Below are positions 54,051-64,000 of a stretch of 64,000 nucleotides of DNA, in pieces. The notes under the pieces were generated by a model. The model did not search any database. It saw only the letters and a program-made list of their open reading frames with translations, and was not told where the DNA came from. The DNA comes from Isoetes taiwanensis. Its lineage: Eukaryota > Streptophyta > Lycopodiopsida > Isoetales > Isoetaceae. The stretch spans positions 17,787,094-17,851,093 of the forward strand of contig JAJEKV010000025.1 in assembly GCA_021234155.1 (NCBI GenBank). Direction: 5' to 3'. The position numbers and the translations under genes are program-made. Every line of letters begins with the position of its first letter. The stretch's first letter is position 1.

Positions 54051-55599
54051 TCACATGAAGGTTGCTAGGGCATTCCCAGAAGGTATAAGGAATTCATGCC
54101 GCCCGCGTTCACAGCGGTCTTTATGAATGTAGTCTTCCTTAATTCTTATCTAGGTGGTAACACGATCTCAAGTCAATCTTGGAAAGACTTTTGCTCCCAC
54201 GGGCTGTTCCATCAAGTCATCGCCCTTAGCAAAGGCGTGTTATTCTTCTTTACCGTGCAGCTTGTTCAGCTGGCGGTGAGTCAATCAATATTCTCAAACT
54301 TCGTCCTTCTTCACGCGGGAGCATGGGTGCCACGAGTGTGATACACTTGCTAATAATGAATCGAGAGCTCTGCTTAACTCGCAATTGCTTCTTGAGCTCT
54401 ACTAGCTTTGGGCTGGTCATCCTATAAGAGCCTTCGATAGGCTTAGCACCCGGTACTAGTGTAATCTCACATTCCCGCCTCTATAGGGTGTGGTGAAAAT
54501 TTGAGTGGCCCGTGGCGACACAGCCATTTGGGGGTTGGTGAAAATCACGGCCCGGGGCCGGCTCGATAGCAGGTAGGTGCCTTACCTATGAACTACACCA
54601 AATTAGCCATTTTAATGGCACTTTGTTGCCTATTACGACATTAGAATGGCCAATTAGATGTTTGCTAATTGGGTGGTATAAACTTTGGGGCCAATTAGGT
54701 CCCAAGTAGAACTAGATATGCATGGAATGGCCATTTAAGGCCACTTGGCCAAATCTGTAATGCCTTAAGTTTGCCAAATCTTAATTCATTAAGGGGATCC
54801 CTCATAAATTCATCACTTATGGGGGCCAACATTGTTAGAAATTTTTATTTTTTAAATATGTCTACCAACTAAGAATAATCCAGCTCTTTTGAAAATCAAA
54901 TGTCGAGGCACTTTTTTTAATCCTCTTTTTCAAGAGGCTCGGCATAGATTTTCAATTCTCCCCTACCGACAATCATGCATTGTTGAAATGCATAGGGTAA
55001 CATGTGGCAAACACATTTATATAGGGTGGCGACTTTCTTTATGTTTTGGGCAACTAGCTCTATATTTAATAAGAATCTAGCTAAAAAATTGCCATTTGAG
55101 CTACACATTATTAGATATTTGGTTCGAAAATGTGCCAATTGGGTTGCATCCATTAAAAAATGGGAAAATGGCGGTTCATTCATGCTACACTTTTTGGGGT
55201 ATATTTTGGGAATGGCCAATTCATTATCTTATACAAAATTATAGATCCCTTAAAATTTTTCTTCATTGTACATTTTTTCATGCGGAAAACATCAAGGACT
55301 TTAATGCCTACAATATCCGGGCAACTATTTCAAACGGCTCCTCTTGATGCTTTGGATCGGGCTCAATGATCTCTAGCCTCAAGAATGTACTCAATCTTAT
55401 CCTTCATTGTACATTTGTGTCCCGTCGACTCAAGGGACATGCACTACAATATAGAAGAGACTTCTTTTGCCTCTCCTTCTTTCTCTCTGCCATTGTTCCA
55501 AATCTCATTACCTTCTCGATCGACCATTGCCTTTCTTCCTTCAAGAACCCATCGTCGAACATATAAGGTCGACTAATGTCCATTTCACTTTACCTCCCA

Positions 55600-56034
55600 T
55601 TCTCCTCATCTCTTTTCCACATTCTTACCTTCTTCCCTTCCTCTTCCTGATGGCCCCTCCATCACCGCCAGGCCCACCGCCAGCTGACCCTGACCGAAGC
55701 CGCCCTGACCGACCGCCCGGCCCCGCACCGAGTCCCCTGACAAACAGAGCCGCGGCTGGGGACTCGGCCGGCTCAGGCCGGGTGGACATGTCCGGGTCCG
55801 TGAGTCCATACGCTGCCGCCTGTGCCCCCGCCTCTGGCCACAAATGTCAGAATCTCTGTCACCGCCGGGTAGCTAACCTCACAGGCCATGCTAGGCCTCA
55901 GTTCCCTAACTTTTCTCAAAGGCACTTGGTGCGCCGCCCATATCTCGATGGTTAGAAAACCGATTAGCTGTCGGAGATCAAGAGAGAGGATTAAATTAGG
56001 AGAGAGGTTGTAAATGGTGTTTAGAAAGGGAAAG
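55600..56034. other. GC-rich segment in the gag position
   Basis: Proline/arginine-rich open frames occur on both strands, including plus 55467-55955. They are mutually exclusive, show no zinc knuckle, and lie where gag would be expected on the minus strand. I do not call a gene. Confidence 0.3.
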
Positions 56035-56103
56035 ATACTCTCCCGTACTCACGGGTGTTCCCTTACCATTATTATCTCCTATTAGCCACCCTTATTAATG
56101 GTT

Positions 56104-56313
<210 letters not shown>

Positions 56314-56621
56314 CCCAATTTTTTCTAATGGGTTGGGGTTTTTTCACCCGAGTCTTGGATTGGGATGATTCTTGACCCATTTTCGCGTGGAATTTGATGC
56401 TCATGCATAATCCTCCCTCCAATTTTAATAGAATGTTCATTTGACTCGTTCTTTTCCCTGAATCTATAATTTAGCCCTAACTCCATAACCTTGCTATTTG
56501 GGAGAAATTTTTTCCCCTACTTTCGAGGTTCAAGGTTGGAATTCTCATTCCACACTCTACTAGGCAGTTAATCTACTTAGGGTTATGGCCAAGTACTGGC
56601 TCTTGAGTCAGCAATAGCATT

Positions 56622-56633
56622 GCTTTGATACCA
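56622..56633 (-). other. Primer binding site, initiator tRNA-Met
   Basis: TGGTATCAAAGC on the minus strand, one base from the LTR end, matches the usual plant primer site TGGTATCAGAGC at 11 of 12 positions. It fixes the right-hand LTR as the 5' LTR. Confidence 0.85.
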
Positions 56634-56634
56634 T

Positions 56635-57400
56635 TGTGATGCTCCCCGAAAGTATCGGCCTTGCCCATATACTATCTGGGAAATCCCATCTAGCATCAAG
56701 CTGCTACATGGGCCCTTCATCGCCTCGTTCACGGGATGGCCCGGGGATCACGGGGTAGAAAACATGGAGGTGTGCGAAAATCCCCTATAAAATCCCTATA
56801 ACGTGGAAGCATCTGCGCAATATCAACATTGACAACAATATGACAGAAATAACTACCATAGATAGCACATCACGAAGGTAGCACATCCATCCAACCATAG
56901 ATACCATCCAAAGATAACAATATGTCATAAAATATGAGCTCCTATCACGGAAGGCTCGGACTTCGTAAAATGGAGAGTAGGCCCGTGGTGGGCCTCCAGA
57001 TATAGCAGACAGAGATATAACAATGCGGTGGCTATAGACAATGGCTAGTGTTGACCACTCCATCTCCGCTGCGTATGCAAGACCACAACCTGTTGGAACA
57101 ATCCTTTCGGCTACATCCATCGACCATTCCCAGCTGCATCTCCCCATCCACTGGATGAGGCAGAAGGGTCGCGATCTCCTCATGGCGACATGTCCGAGAT
57201 CCCGAGTGAACTCCCAGCAAACAAAGAGCCGTAATCGGCCTCAACCTTGAGAGTCGTGGCAACAATTACTGGACCTTTGGAATTGCCTGACCCATACCCG
57301 CCGCCCTCGTAAGTGACCGGGACACAGCCCAGTCGCCGCTATGGGTCCCCCAATGAGCTGTGCGCCTCGCCAGCGTCCCTCCACTTGCCATTCATTATCT
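56635..57400 (-). repeat. 5' LTR of the gypsy element
   Basis: Begins 'tgtgatgctccccgaaag' on plus, the counterpart of 50116. It shows 'gcctgacccatacccgcc' at 57276-57293, the uninterrupted version of the site hit by the CACTA element in the other LTR. The right boundary is estimated. Confidence 0.75.
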
Positions 57401-60400
57401 GAAGCCAGTCATCCAGCCCCGCATGTGGCCTTTTATTCACAAGTCGCAACTAATAGGAACTAAGGGGTCTTCATCTAAATAACACGGCTACTAGGTCTTA
57501 ATCCCTCCCCAATACAAAGGAGAAAACACACAGATTCTAAATCATCATCATTCCATATAACATGATAACAAAAGAGAATATCTAATCCCATCATATGCAT
57601 CTGCTAGCATGCCATAGAGTTTCAAGATTAGGGTTCAAAGACCATAGGACCGAGGTTTCTAGAATGGCTCTTACTAAAGATATGAATGCTAACTCATCTC
57701 TGAACTTAACTTCCAATGATTCACAAAGGACTCTACTCCAAATACTTGTCCTCGAGGAACTCTCCGCCTCAAGATTCCATGGCCTTCATAACACGGCAGA
57801 TTGGCGTTCCTTCCGACAAGACGCATTTTGTTGGCGTTATGTCATTACGAAGATCTCGAAAACGTAGTTTCGAGAACAAGGTCTGATATTGATACTGAAA
57901 CGGCCAAGGGCTTAGGTTTGGCCATTTATAGCATGTTAGTTGCTATCGCGCTAATGCGGGTCTAATTGGTACATGTGACGAGTGCTCCAATAGATGAGGC
58001 TGAAGGGAAAATGGTCCCATTCAGTTGGCTGTTATATAAACAACTCAGCTTGTATGCCCCTCATTCACACCATAAGCCAAAGAGCACAAGGCTGTATTTT
58101 CAAGGTAGGCTTGTATGGCGGACTTGGTCTGAAGCATAACGTATTTATCGTATATTTAGAGTAGAATCACAACATTCCACAATAAAAGAAGTGTCTTCAT
58201 TATCAAGTAAACATCAAGACTAACTCAATAAGTCTTTGACCGCATAACCCAATAATATCTCAAGATTTGCTTTGCTACCACAATCTTAAGAGCGGCCAGC
58301 ATGAGAGATATTTGGATATTATTTAGCATTGTCAACCGTAATCTTCCTTGATCTCCATAGTTTCTACAAATGAAGCCAAGCTTCAATACGATACCCTTTA
58401 AACTCATAAACTGTCATAAACCATGCAGTATTATTAGTTATACAGATCTGCTATATCTCAATAAGTTTTTCATTAATTATCAAGTTCAGGCTTTCGCCAA
58501 ACAAGACCTCACAATTCATACTATAGTTGAAACCTTAATAAGGTTGGGGCTATATATGAACGTAACCCCACGATAAAACAAATCGCAATCCTTGAGAAAT
58601 AACATCGCTATTCTAGACATGAAGAGTGAAATTTTATCTATATTTAAACACCTGATCCCGCATCGATGCATCTCATATTTTGATACAATACCCACTTTGA
58701 ACTTGGTTTGTCATCATAATGGTTCGACTAATTTAGAGAGAGTAAGCATTCATGGTGGCATCACTGATGCTATGTAGTAAACTTTGAATGTCATTATGTA
58801 ACCAGCTTTTAATATCTTACAGCAAAGCTATGCGAAGCACACCATAGCCCGCCCGGCCACCAACCCGCTACCCCAAACCCGCAACTGGGCGAGCCAAATG
58901 CATAAGGGCAGATCTCATAATAACAAAATCGGTTCACTTCGCACATCTAATCGAAGATGTTTTAATTAAAACTGCAACTACTAGTTGAAACAAACATCAC
59001 CGTAATAGAATAGAATACATAACAGATTTTTTGAACGCCTTAATTTTAATACTGAAGTCATGGACCCATATTACCGGGCTAGTAACATATTACATTACTA
59101 AGATTAAACCGAAGGTTTCAAGGGAAACCTCAAAGAATAAATGATACTAGACAAGGAGCAATGACAACGAGGGCTCAAAGAATTGCAAATGTTTATCTAG
59201 AACCCTCAGCATGTATAATGCCAAGTCATGCACAGATGAAAAGCTCCTGAGAAGTTGTGTGGAAGCCGTGGAAATGAATGTTAGTCAAAATGATTCTGAT
59301 CATTCAGACAACCTGAGTATGGTCATCTCAATAACCCGAATCAGCAATGCAATATATTCGCCGCTTCCCATCTACATGTTCATCCGTAGACTGTGGACTG
59401 GGTACAGTTTCGATGTAATAGCTGTACAGGACAATGAAGCAAGCTAGCCCCGGTGCTACAGGTAGGATTTATGTGCATGATAATGACCCGGCCACTAATA
59501 AAGTAACGCTGGGTTCCACATCTTGGAGAAAACTAATTACTGAGAGATATTGCTGCAAAACGATCGAATCAGCACATCAGTAGTGTTCTGTTGTACCAAC
59601 GGTAAACCATGTAACACATCTAACGTCACCACCAGATGCATTCAACGTCAATTAACGATGCCATTACCCTTAATACACGATCCAAAAATAACTCTACAAG
59701 GCCCATGGGTCATTAAGTTCCTGGGGTTCTGATCCACTGTATATAATGGTCTCACAAGCATTGTTAGCCAGAAGTCCCAAACAGAGAGGAAACACCGATG
59801 AGGAGAGCATGGTGGCAAGTGCAAGAACGATGTACTCAACATCATCCATGTGCACCTTGCGTATATAGTGGAGATGGCGCCATGGCAGAATGTTGACAGG
59901 TCAAAAACCCTGCCTTTGTAAAGGGCAATCGTTGTTTTAACCCGTGTGAGGTCAGAGGGTAAGAGAAGGGTTTATCAGAGTGAAGAAATTAAAGAAATTA
60001 GAAAGGTTTATGTAGCACCCATGATTGAGAAACATGGTATCCAGACGAAAACAATTTAGATGAGTGGTAAACGTGGATAAATGAATTGCAAGAATTATGT
60101 TGTAAGGGTGGCATAGGGGTAAGCCTCGCTAAAATGGCTCCTTGTTAACTTATGTGGCTGCAACGAGGACATCATCCTCCTCATATAGTATCAGCTAGGC
60201 TTACAAGCATTCTGTGATCACCACTGCTGTTTCCAACCACCCTAGGGGACCCAGAGATAAATATATAGCCATTAAACCAATCACAGCATAGATGTTTAAC
60301 ATGATGTAGATAAGTCCAATATCTATTCACTCTTCAGAGATCCTAGCTAGAAGATTGACCAGCTTGCCTAAAAATTTTGTCTATCTACGCTTCCTACCCC

Positions 60401-61077
60401 AAATTTGTTACTCAACCTTAGAGTTCAGGCACATCTCAAAATGATTATGAATCTATTGAAGCATGTTGGGTCAAGTCTCTTGTCATCAGATTACACAGTA
60501 ATTCATAAATGTTTAGGATCAGGACCACAAGAATCATCTGATATATGCCATGAACATCAGTATATTCTCGGTGGTTGTAATGTATCGCACAGGCTGTCAC
60601 AACCCCGTCGCTTCACCGTGGTCGAGCCATGTCCAAGCATGTGCCTAGTATAAAATCAGGGCGCAATAAGTACTATAACATATGCATACAAACAAGAAGA
60701 GGAAAAGAAAAGAATAGAATAGAATAATAGAATGGTATCACAAGAAGATTCCTCCGAAGAAGATAGAGCTTGCCGATGCCATATCCATTTGTCGCCTTAA
60801 TAATGTACCCAAACATCCCTTTGTTAAATCATCCCCAATTTTAAAATATACCAAAAGCTTCCATATTCATCTAGACCGCCAGAGGCGATAATCTAGAAAA
60901 TTTAGTTAAAAGGTCTAAGTTTGGGGTAATTATATTATTAGTTAAAAGTTTTAAGAACTTATTAAGCACGATAGACTTTCAATGAGAGAGATACTAATAG
61001 TCCCAAATCAATATACCGCTCAACCGTACCACTAATTCATCCCTACGCATTACATCATATGGTAATCGCGATCCGGT
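57401..61077. other. 3.7 kb without a supported gene
   Basis: Only short open frames. A (GAATA)n run at 60708-60735 and 'gtaatagaatagaatac' at 58999 resemble LINE tails but lack the terminal box. A 'tgtcacaaccccgtcgcttc' word at 60595 could begin an LTR, but no partner is present. No other structure is visible. Confidence 0.45.
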
Positions 61078-64000
61078 CAGCCTTACCCTGCTTTCTGGGC
61101 GTGGAATAGAACCCACTATTAGTGGTTTTCCCTTGGGCGCCAAAAAAGAAGATGAACATTTTTAGAGTACTTTTTCGTAATAAGAGATCACGCTTTGGCA
61201 TGCATTTAAACCCAAATTAGTACAATTCACTTGGCGGTTGGTAGCTCCTATTATTGACCATGCTATATGAATTTGAAACTAAACCAGTTTGCATCCACAT
61301 TTTAAGCTACATACCCTTTATGAATCCATATTTTCACACTATTTAACCTCATTGAACATTGTTATCTCCAACCGCCTAACACCGCTATATTCTATAAAAC
61401 AGAGCAAAATTATGTTCTACAAAACGGACAACGTGAGCATTAACTCGATGGTAATATTTTTAAAATTCATGCAAAGCATAATAACTCAAACTCATGCAAA
61501 GCATATTAACCTCAAGGCAAGGAAATATCTCAAATTCATGCAAGCATAATACTTCCACACGCTGTATATTCTCAGGGCAAATTAAATACCTTGAATATGG
61601 TTCTCGCGGTATTCTCCGGTATTCCGATCAACGCCCTCCTCAAACTTGAGAAGTGCCGGTTTTGAGATTCCTCTTCCACCGCTTCCTCGCGCTTCGCCCC
61701 AGCTCTCGACCTCGATTCGCTTTAGAAGACATCCTGAGTCGCCTAGTAACAAAGTCTCCGGTCGCTTGATACGCCGAAGCCGCTCAAGAAATAGCTTTTC
61801 TACCGGTACGAGAAATAGCTTTACACCGCGATCTAGAGAAATTTGAATTTCAAGAAAACACAAAATGCGCCAAATATTCTTGACATATACAAATAATAAT
61901 GACTAAGACCATCTCACCGACTTCTTTTCATTGAGTTTTTAAAACCACCTACCCAAAATGTATCCCGCCAAATTTATCCCGGCCAAAATGTAATTAACCT
62001 AAGCTTTTTGTAACTCAATTTTTCCGAATCACCATAAGCTCCATAGCTCGCGGATTTCGGTGAACTCGAATCGCTTCTCAAGAATGGCTACGTAATTGGG
62101 TAAGCATCTCATTCCTATAGCTTGTACAATAATTTCCAAAGTAAAGGTATCCTGAATAGGCAATTGTCAAGTAAAGGTCGGTCAAGATGAATGTTTCATG
62201 TTAACTACAAATCTAAAAAGGAAAGTAGGATTATGCAAGATCGACTCCATCGATCCGACCGAGAACCGGTCATGGAATTCGCCGGGGATAAGTATGTCCG
62301 AAGTTACAGTTGATTAAATGCCGGGCCAGTGGGATGAAGCTTTACCTTCGCAGACACCTAAGTGGGGATACGCTGAGAGAGTGTTGGAACATTTGTTGCA
62401 TGGCCAAGAAACCGCTTTAAAAAGGTATGTAACATGTATTACATTGTAGAAATATAGAAGTAGACAAAATTTATTGTATTCATTGGAAAAAGTTTACAAT
62501 TGTATATAACTGGATAAACCGATAAACCGCATAAAAATCCTGCACATCATCGCTTTCAAGCCCACCATCGAAAGTAGCCGGGCTATCGATACTCCCATTT
62601 CCATTCCAGTGGCATAGTGAATGGATCGTAAAACCCCAAAGAAAACCCTGTGCTCTAGCTCCACCTCCCTACCGCTCCACCTCCACCTCCGCCCACCTCC
62701 CCCCTCCCTCCCTCCATCTCCGCCCATTGGTTGAGCCATCTCCATTGCATCGACACCGTGCGGGTAGTGGTTCGTGGTTGGGGCATCCCGGCATAGAGGC
62801 TAACCACTAAGAAATGCAGCCCTCATTTTGAATCTCGAAATGACGGATGCGTAGATTCACTCTCATCAATGCATGTACCGTGATTCTCGGCGATTAGATA
62901 AGAGGGCCAGCCGCGGCGATTGCAAGGGCCTCAGAGCCCTGATTATCATTGCCCGGTCGCGCCATCATCATTACTTGATCCAAGTATCGCAGGGTTGTAA
63001 GACCGGTGCTCCAACCGACCGGTGCTCGGCCGCGTTCAACCGGACTAGAGATTGAGCCAAAACCGAGTCGGGTCATGTGATTGCTGCCCCAAATGTAATT
63101 CCAATGAATCTTCGCCGCCAACCGAAAGTGATTAATGTAACTTGGCATCTATCAATAGGAAGTGAGCGAGTATCGCATTCACTATGCGGTTATATTTATT
63201 TATTTGTAAACTTAGATACTAAGAGACACGCCTCCATGTTTAACTTAAAAGTTGAAACTAGGGGGGTAAATTGTTTGCACGCCAGCGGTAAACCGCTATA
63301 TAGATAAAAATGTATACAGTTAGAGGGAAATTATGCATGAAGGCAGCAATTATGTACACGGAGTACATAATCGCCCCGCCTTTATCTATTTACTTATCTA
63401 TATCTGCATGCTTTTTTTTTTCTCTCTCACTGGAATGCACGTAGAGCGTATTCATATTCAAGGCTAAGGTTAGTATGGAACACGTTAGCTTGTTTCAAAT
63501 GTTATCTTTGGAGATTTTCCTAATGCTTTCTACTACACTTATTCATTCAATAGAAACTTGCATGCAATAGCATGATTAATTCAGAAGGGAAACTCAAGAA
63601 TTTACTGAACAAAAGAAGCAGCATGAAATTTATAAAAAACTATTCTCGTTTTCATAAACATCATCCGCTTCGAAAAGCAAATGCAAAAGCTTGTCTTGGG
63701 ATTAAAAAATGCAAAATTTTAAAACCAAATGAAAACTAACCTTGATTAAATGGAAGGATTCAAGATTGAGATGGCTTTTGGTTTAAATAAAACCAACCTT
63801 AGAGTTCTCGCTTTGGCCGGAAGGATGTCAAGAATGCTGAGGGACTTTGTTTTTGGTTTTAATTCAAAACCAAACATCTAACATTGCCGAATATAAATCT
63901 GCCACCAAGATTTTAGGAGGGCGGATCCAAAACAGACAGTAAGCTGAACCAAGAAATCGTGATGAAGGAAGGAAGAAAATGTAGGAACTTTGAGAGCGTG
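61078..64000. repeat. Segmental duplication, copy B
   Basis: Direct copy of 35579-38530, cut by the window end. The RGG exon (about 61590-61735, minus) is frameshifted, the 'MEMAQPM' and 'KIHWNYIWGSNH' frames are kept, and the 37.95-kb hairpin is partly lost. Around 63740-63830 copy B has an additional near-duplicate of the 'accaaccttagagttctcgc' block. The CACGC..GCGTG words of copy A are mostly altered here. Confidence 0.9.

Noticed and set aside
55467-55955. 162-codon plus-strand Pro/Arg-rich frame
   Set aside because: Runs against the gypsy element, GC-driven, mirrored by a minus frame of equal quality, no domain.
58995-59040. Possible LINE 3' end ('aatagaatagaatac...ttttttgaacgcc')
   Set aside because: Only 'aacgcc' after a T run matches; too diverged to count.
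60595-60660. Possible LTR start (tgtcacaaccccgtcgc)
   Set aside because: No partner, primer site or coding domain in the window.
60700-60740. (GAATA)n as a LINE tail
   Set aside because: The box TTTATCGTCCACGG is absent on either side.

Overview
The window looks like gene-poor, repeat-rich nuclear DNA of a land plant with a large genome. Supporting this are plant-type LINEs, a Ty3/gypsy element primed by initiator tRNA-Met, CACTA, Mutator-type and hAT elements, a plant Helitron end, a PHT1 phosphate-transporter relic, a PPR relic, an Ole e 1-like gene, and a piece of mitochondrial atp9 flanked by group II intron sequence. A fern or another non-seed plant fits the atp9 introns, the PPR relic and the DUF7869-like gene, but the species cannot be fixed from this sequence. 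No bacterial operon, CRISPR array, rRNA or convincing tRNA was seen. Nearly every recognisable reading frame carries stops or frameshifts, so most calls are relics, old insertions, or genes damaged by assembly error.

Layout. 0-10.6 kb: short 3' ends of one LINE family, a foldback MITE (2.35-2.81 kb), a broken hAT transposase (5.2-5.96 kb), a Mutator-type MITE with a perfect 9-bp target duplication (5.99-6.43 kb), and a PHT1 pseudogene (6.9-7.5 kb). 10.9-11.1 kb: mitochondrial atp9 fragment. 11.8-12.3 kb: a two-exon secreted-protein gene (minus), the best-preserved coding unit. 12.5-17.4 kb: shuffled and duplicated gene fragments, including a coiled-coil frame, a kinase-like glycine loop and a SNF2 motif I. 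19.3-22.3 kb: a long LINE with endonuclease, reverse transcriptase and C-terminal zinc knuckle. 23.4-26.5 kb: more LINE and PPR relics. 28.2-29.4 kb: a Helitron abutting a foldback element. 30.2-30.9 kb: a repeat related to one arm of the 43-45 kb foldback. 31.3-36.2 kb (minus): a multi-exon gene with an RGG-rich first exon and an FCP1/SCP-type HAD phosphatase C-terminus, with a palindrome-packed foldback inside it. Its 5' part (35.6-38.5 kb) is duplicated at 61.1-64.0 kb. 40.1-43.0 kb: a broken DUF7869-like gene. 43.4-45.2 kb: a 1.8-kb foldback with arms of about 0.9 kb. 46.4-47.75 kb: another LINE. 50.1-57.4 kb: a degenerate gypsy element (minus) whose 3' LTR was hit by a 754-bp CACTA element. 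57.4-61.1 kb: no gene seen.

There is no evident pathway shared by the genes; the unifying theme is DNA secondary structure. Foldback and hairpin elements recur at several scales. One three-part stem-loop is shared between LINE 3' regions and the large foldback family. A 12-13 bp palindrome (CACGC..GCGTG) is scattered through the phosphatase locus. These structures are the strongest candidates for something undescribed.
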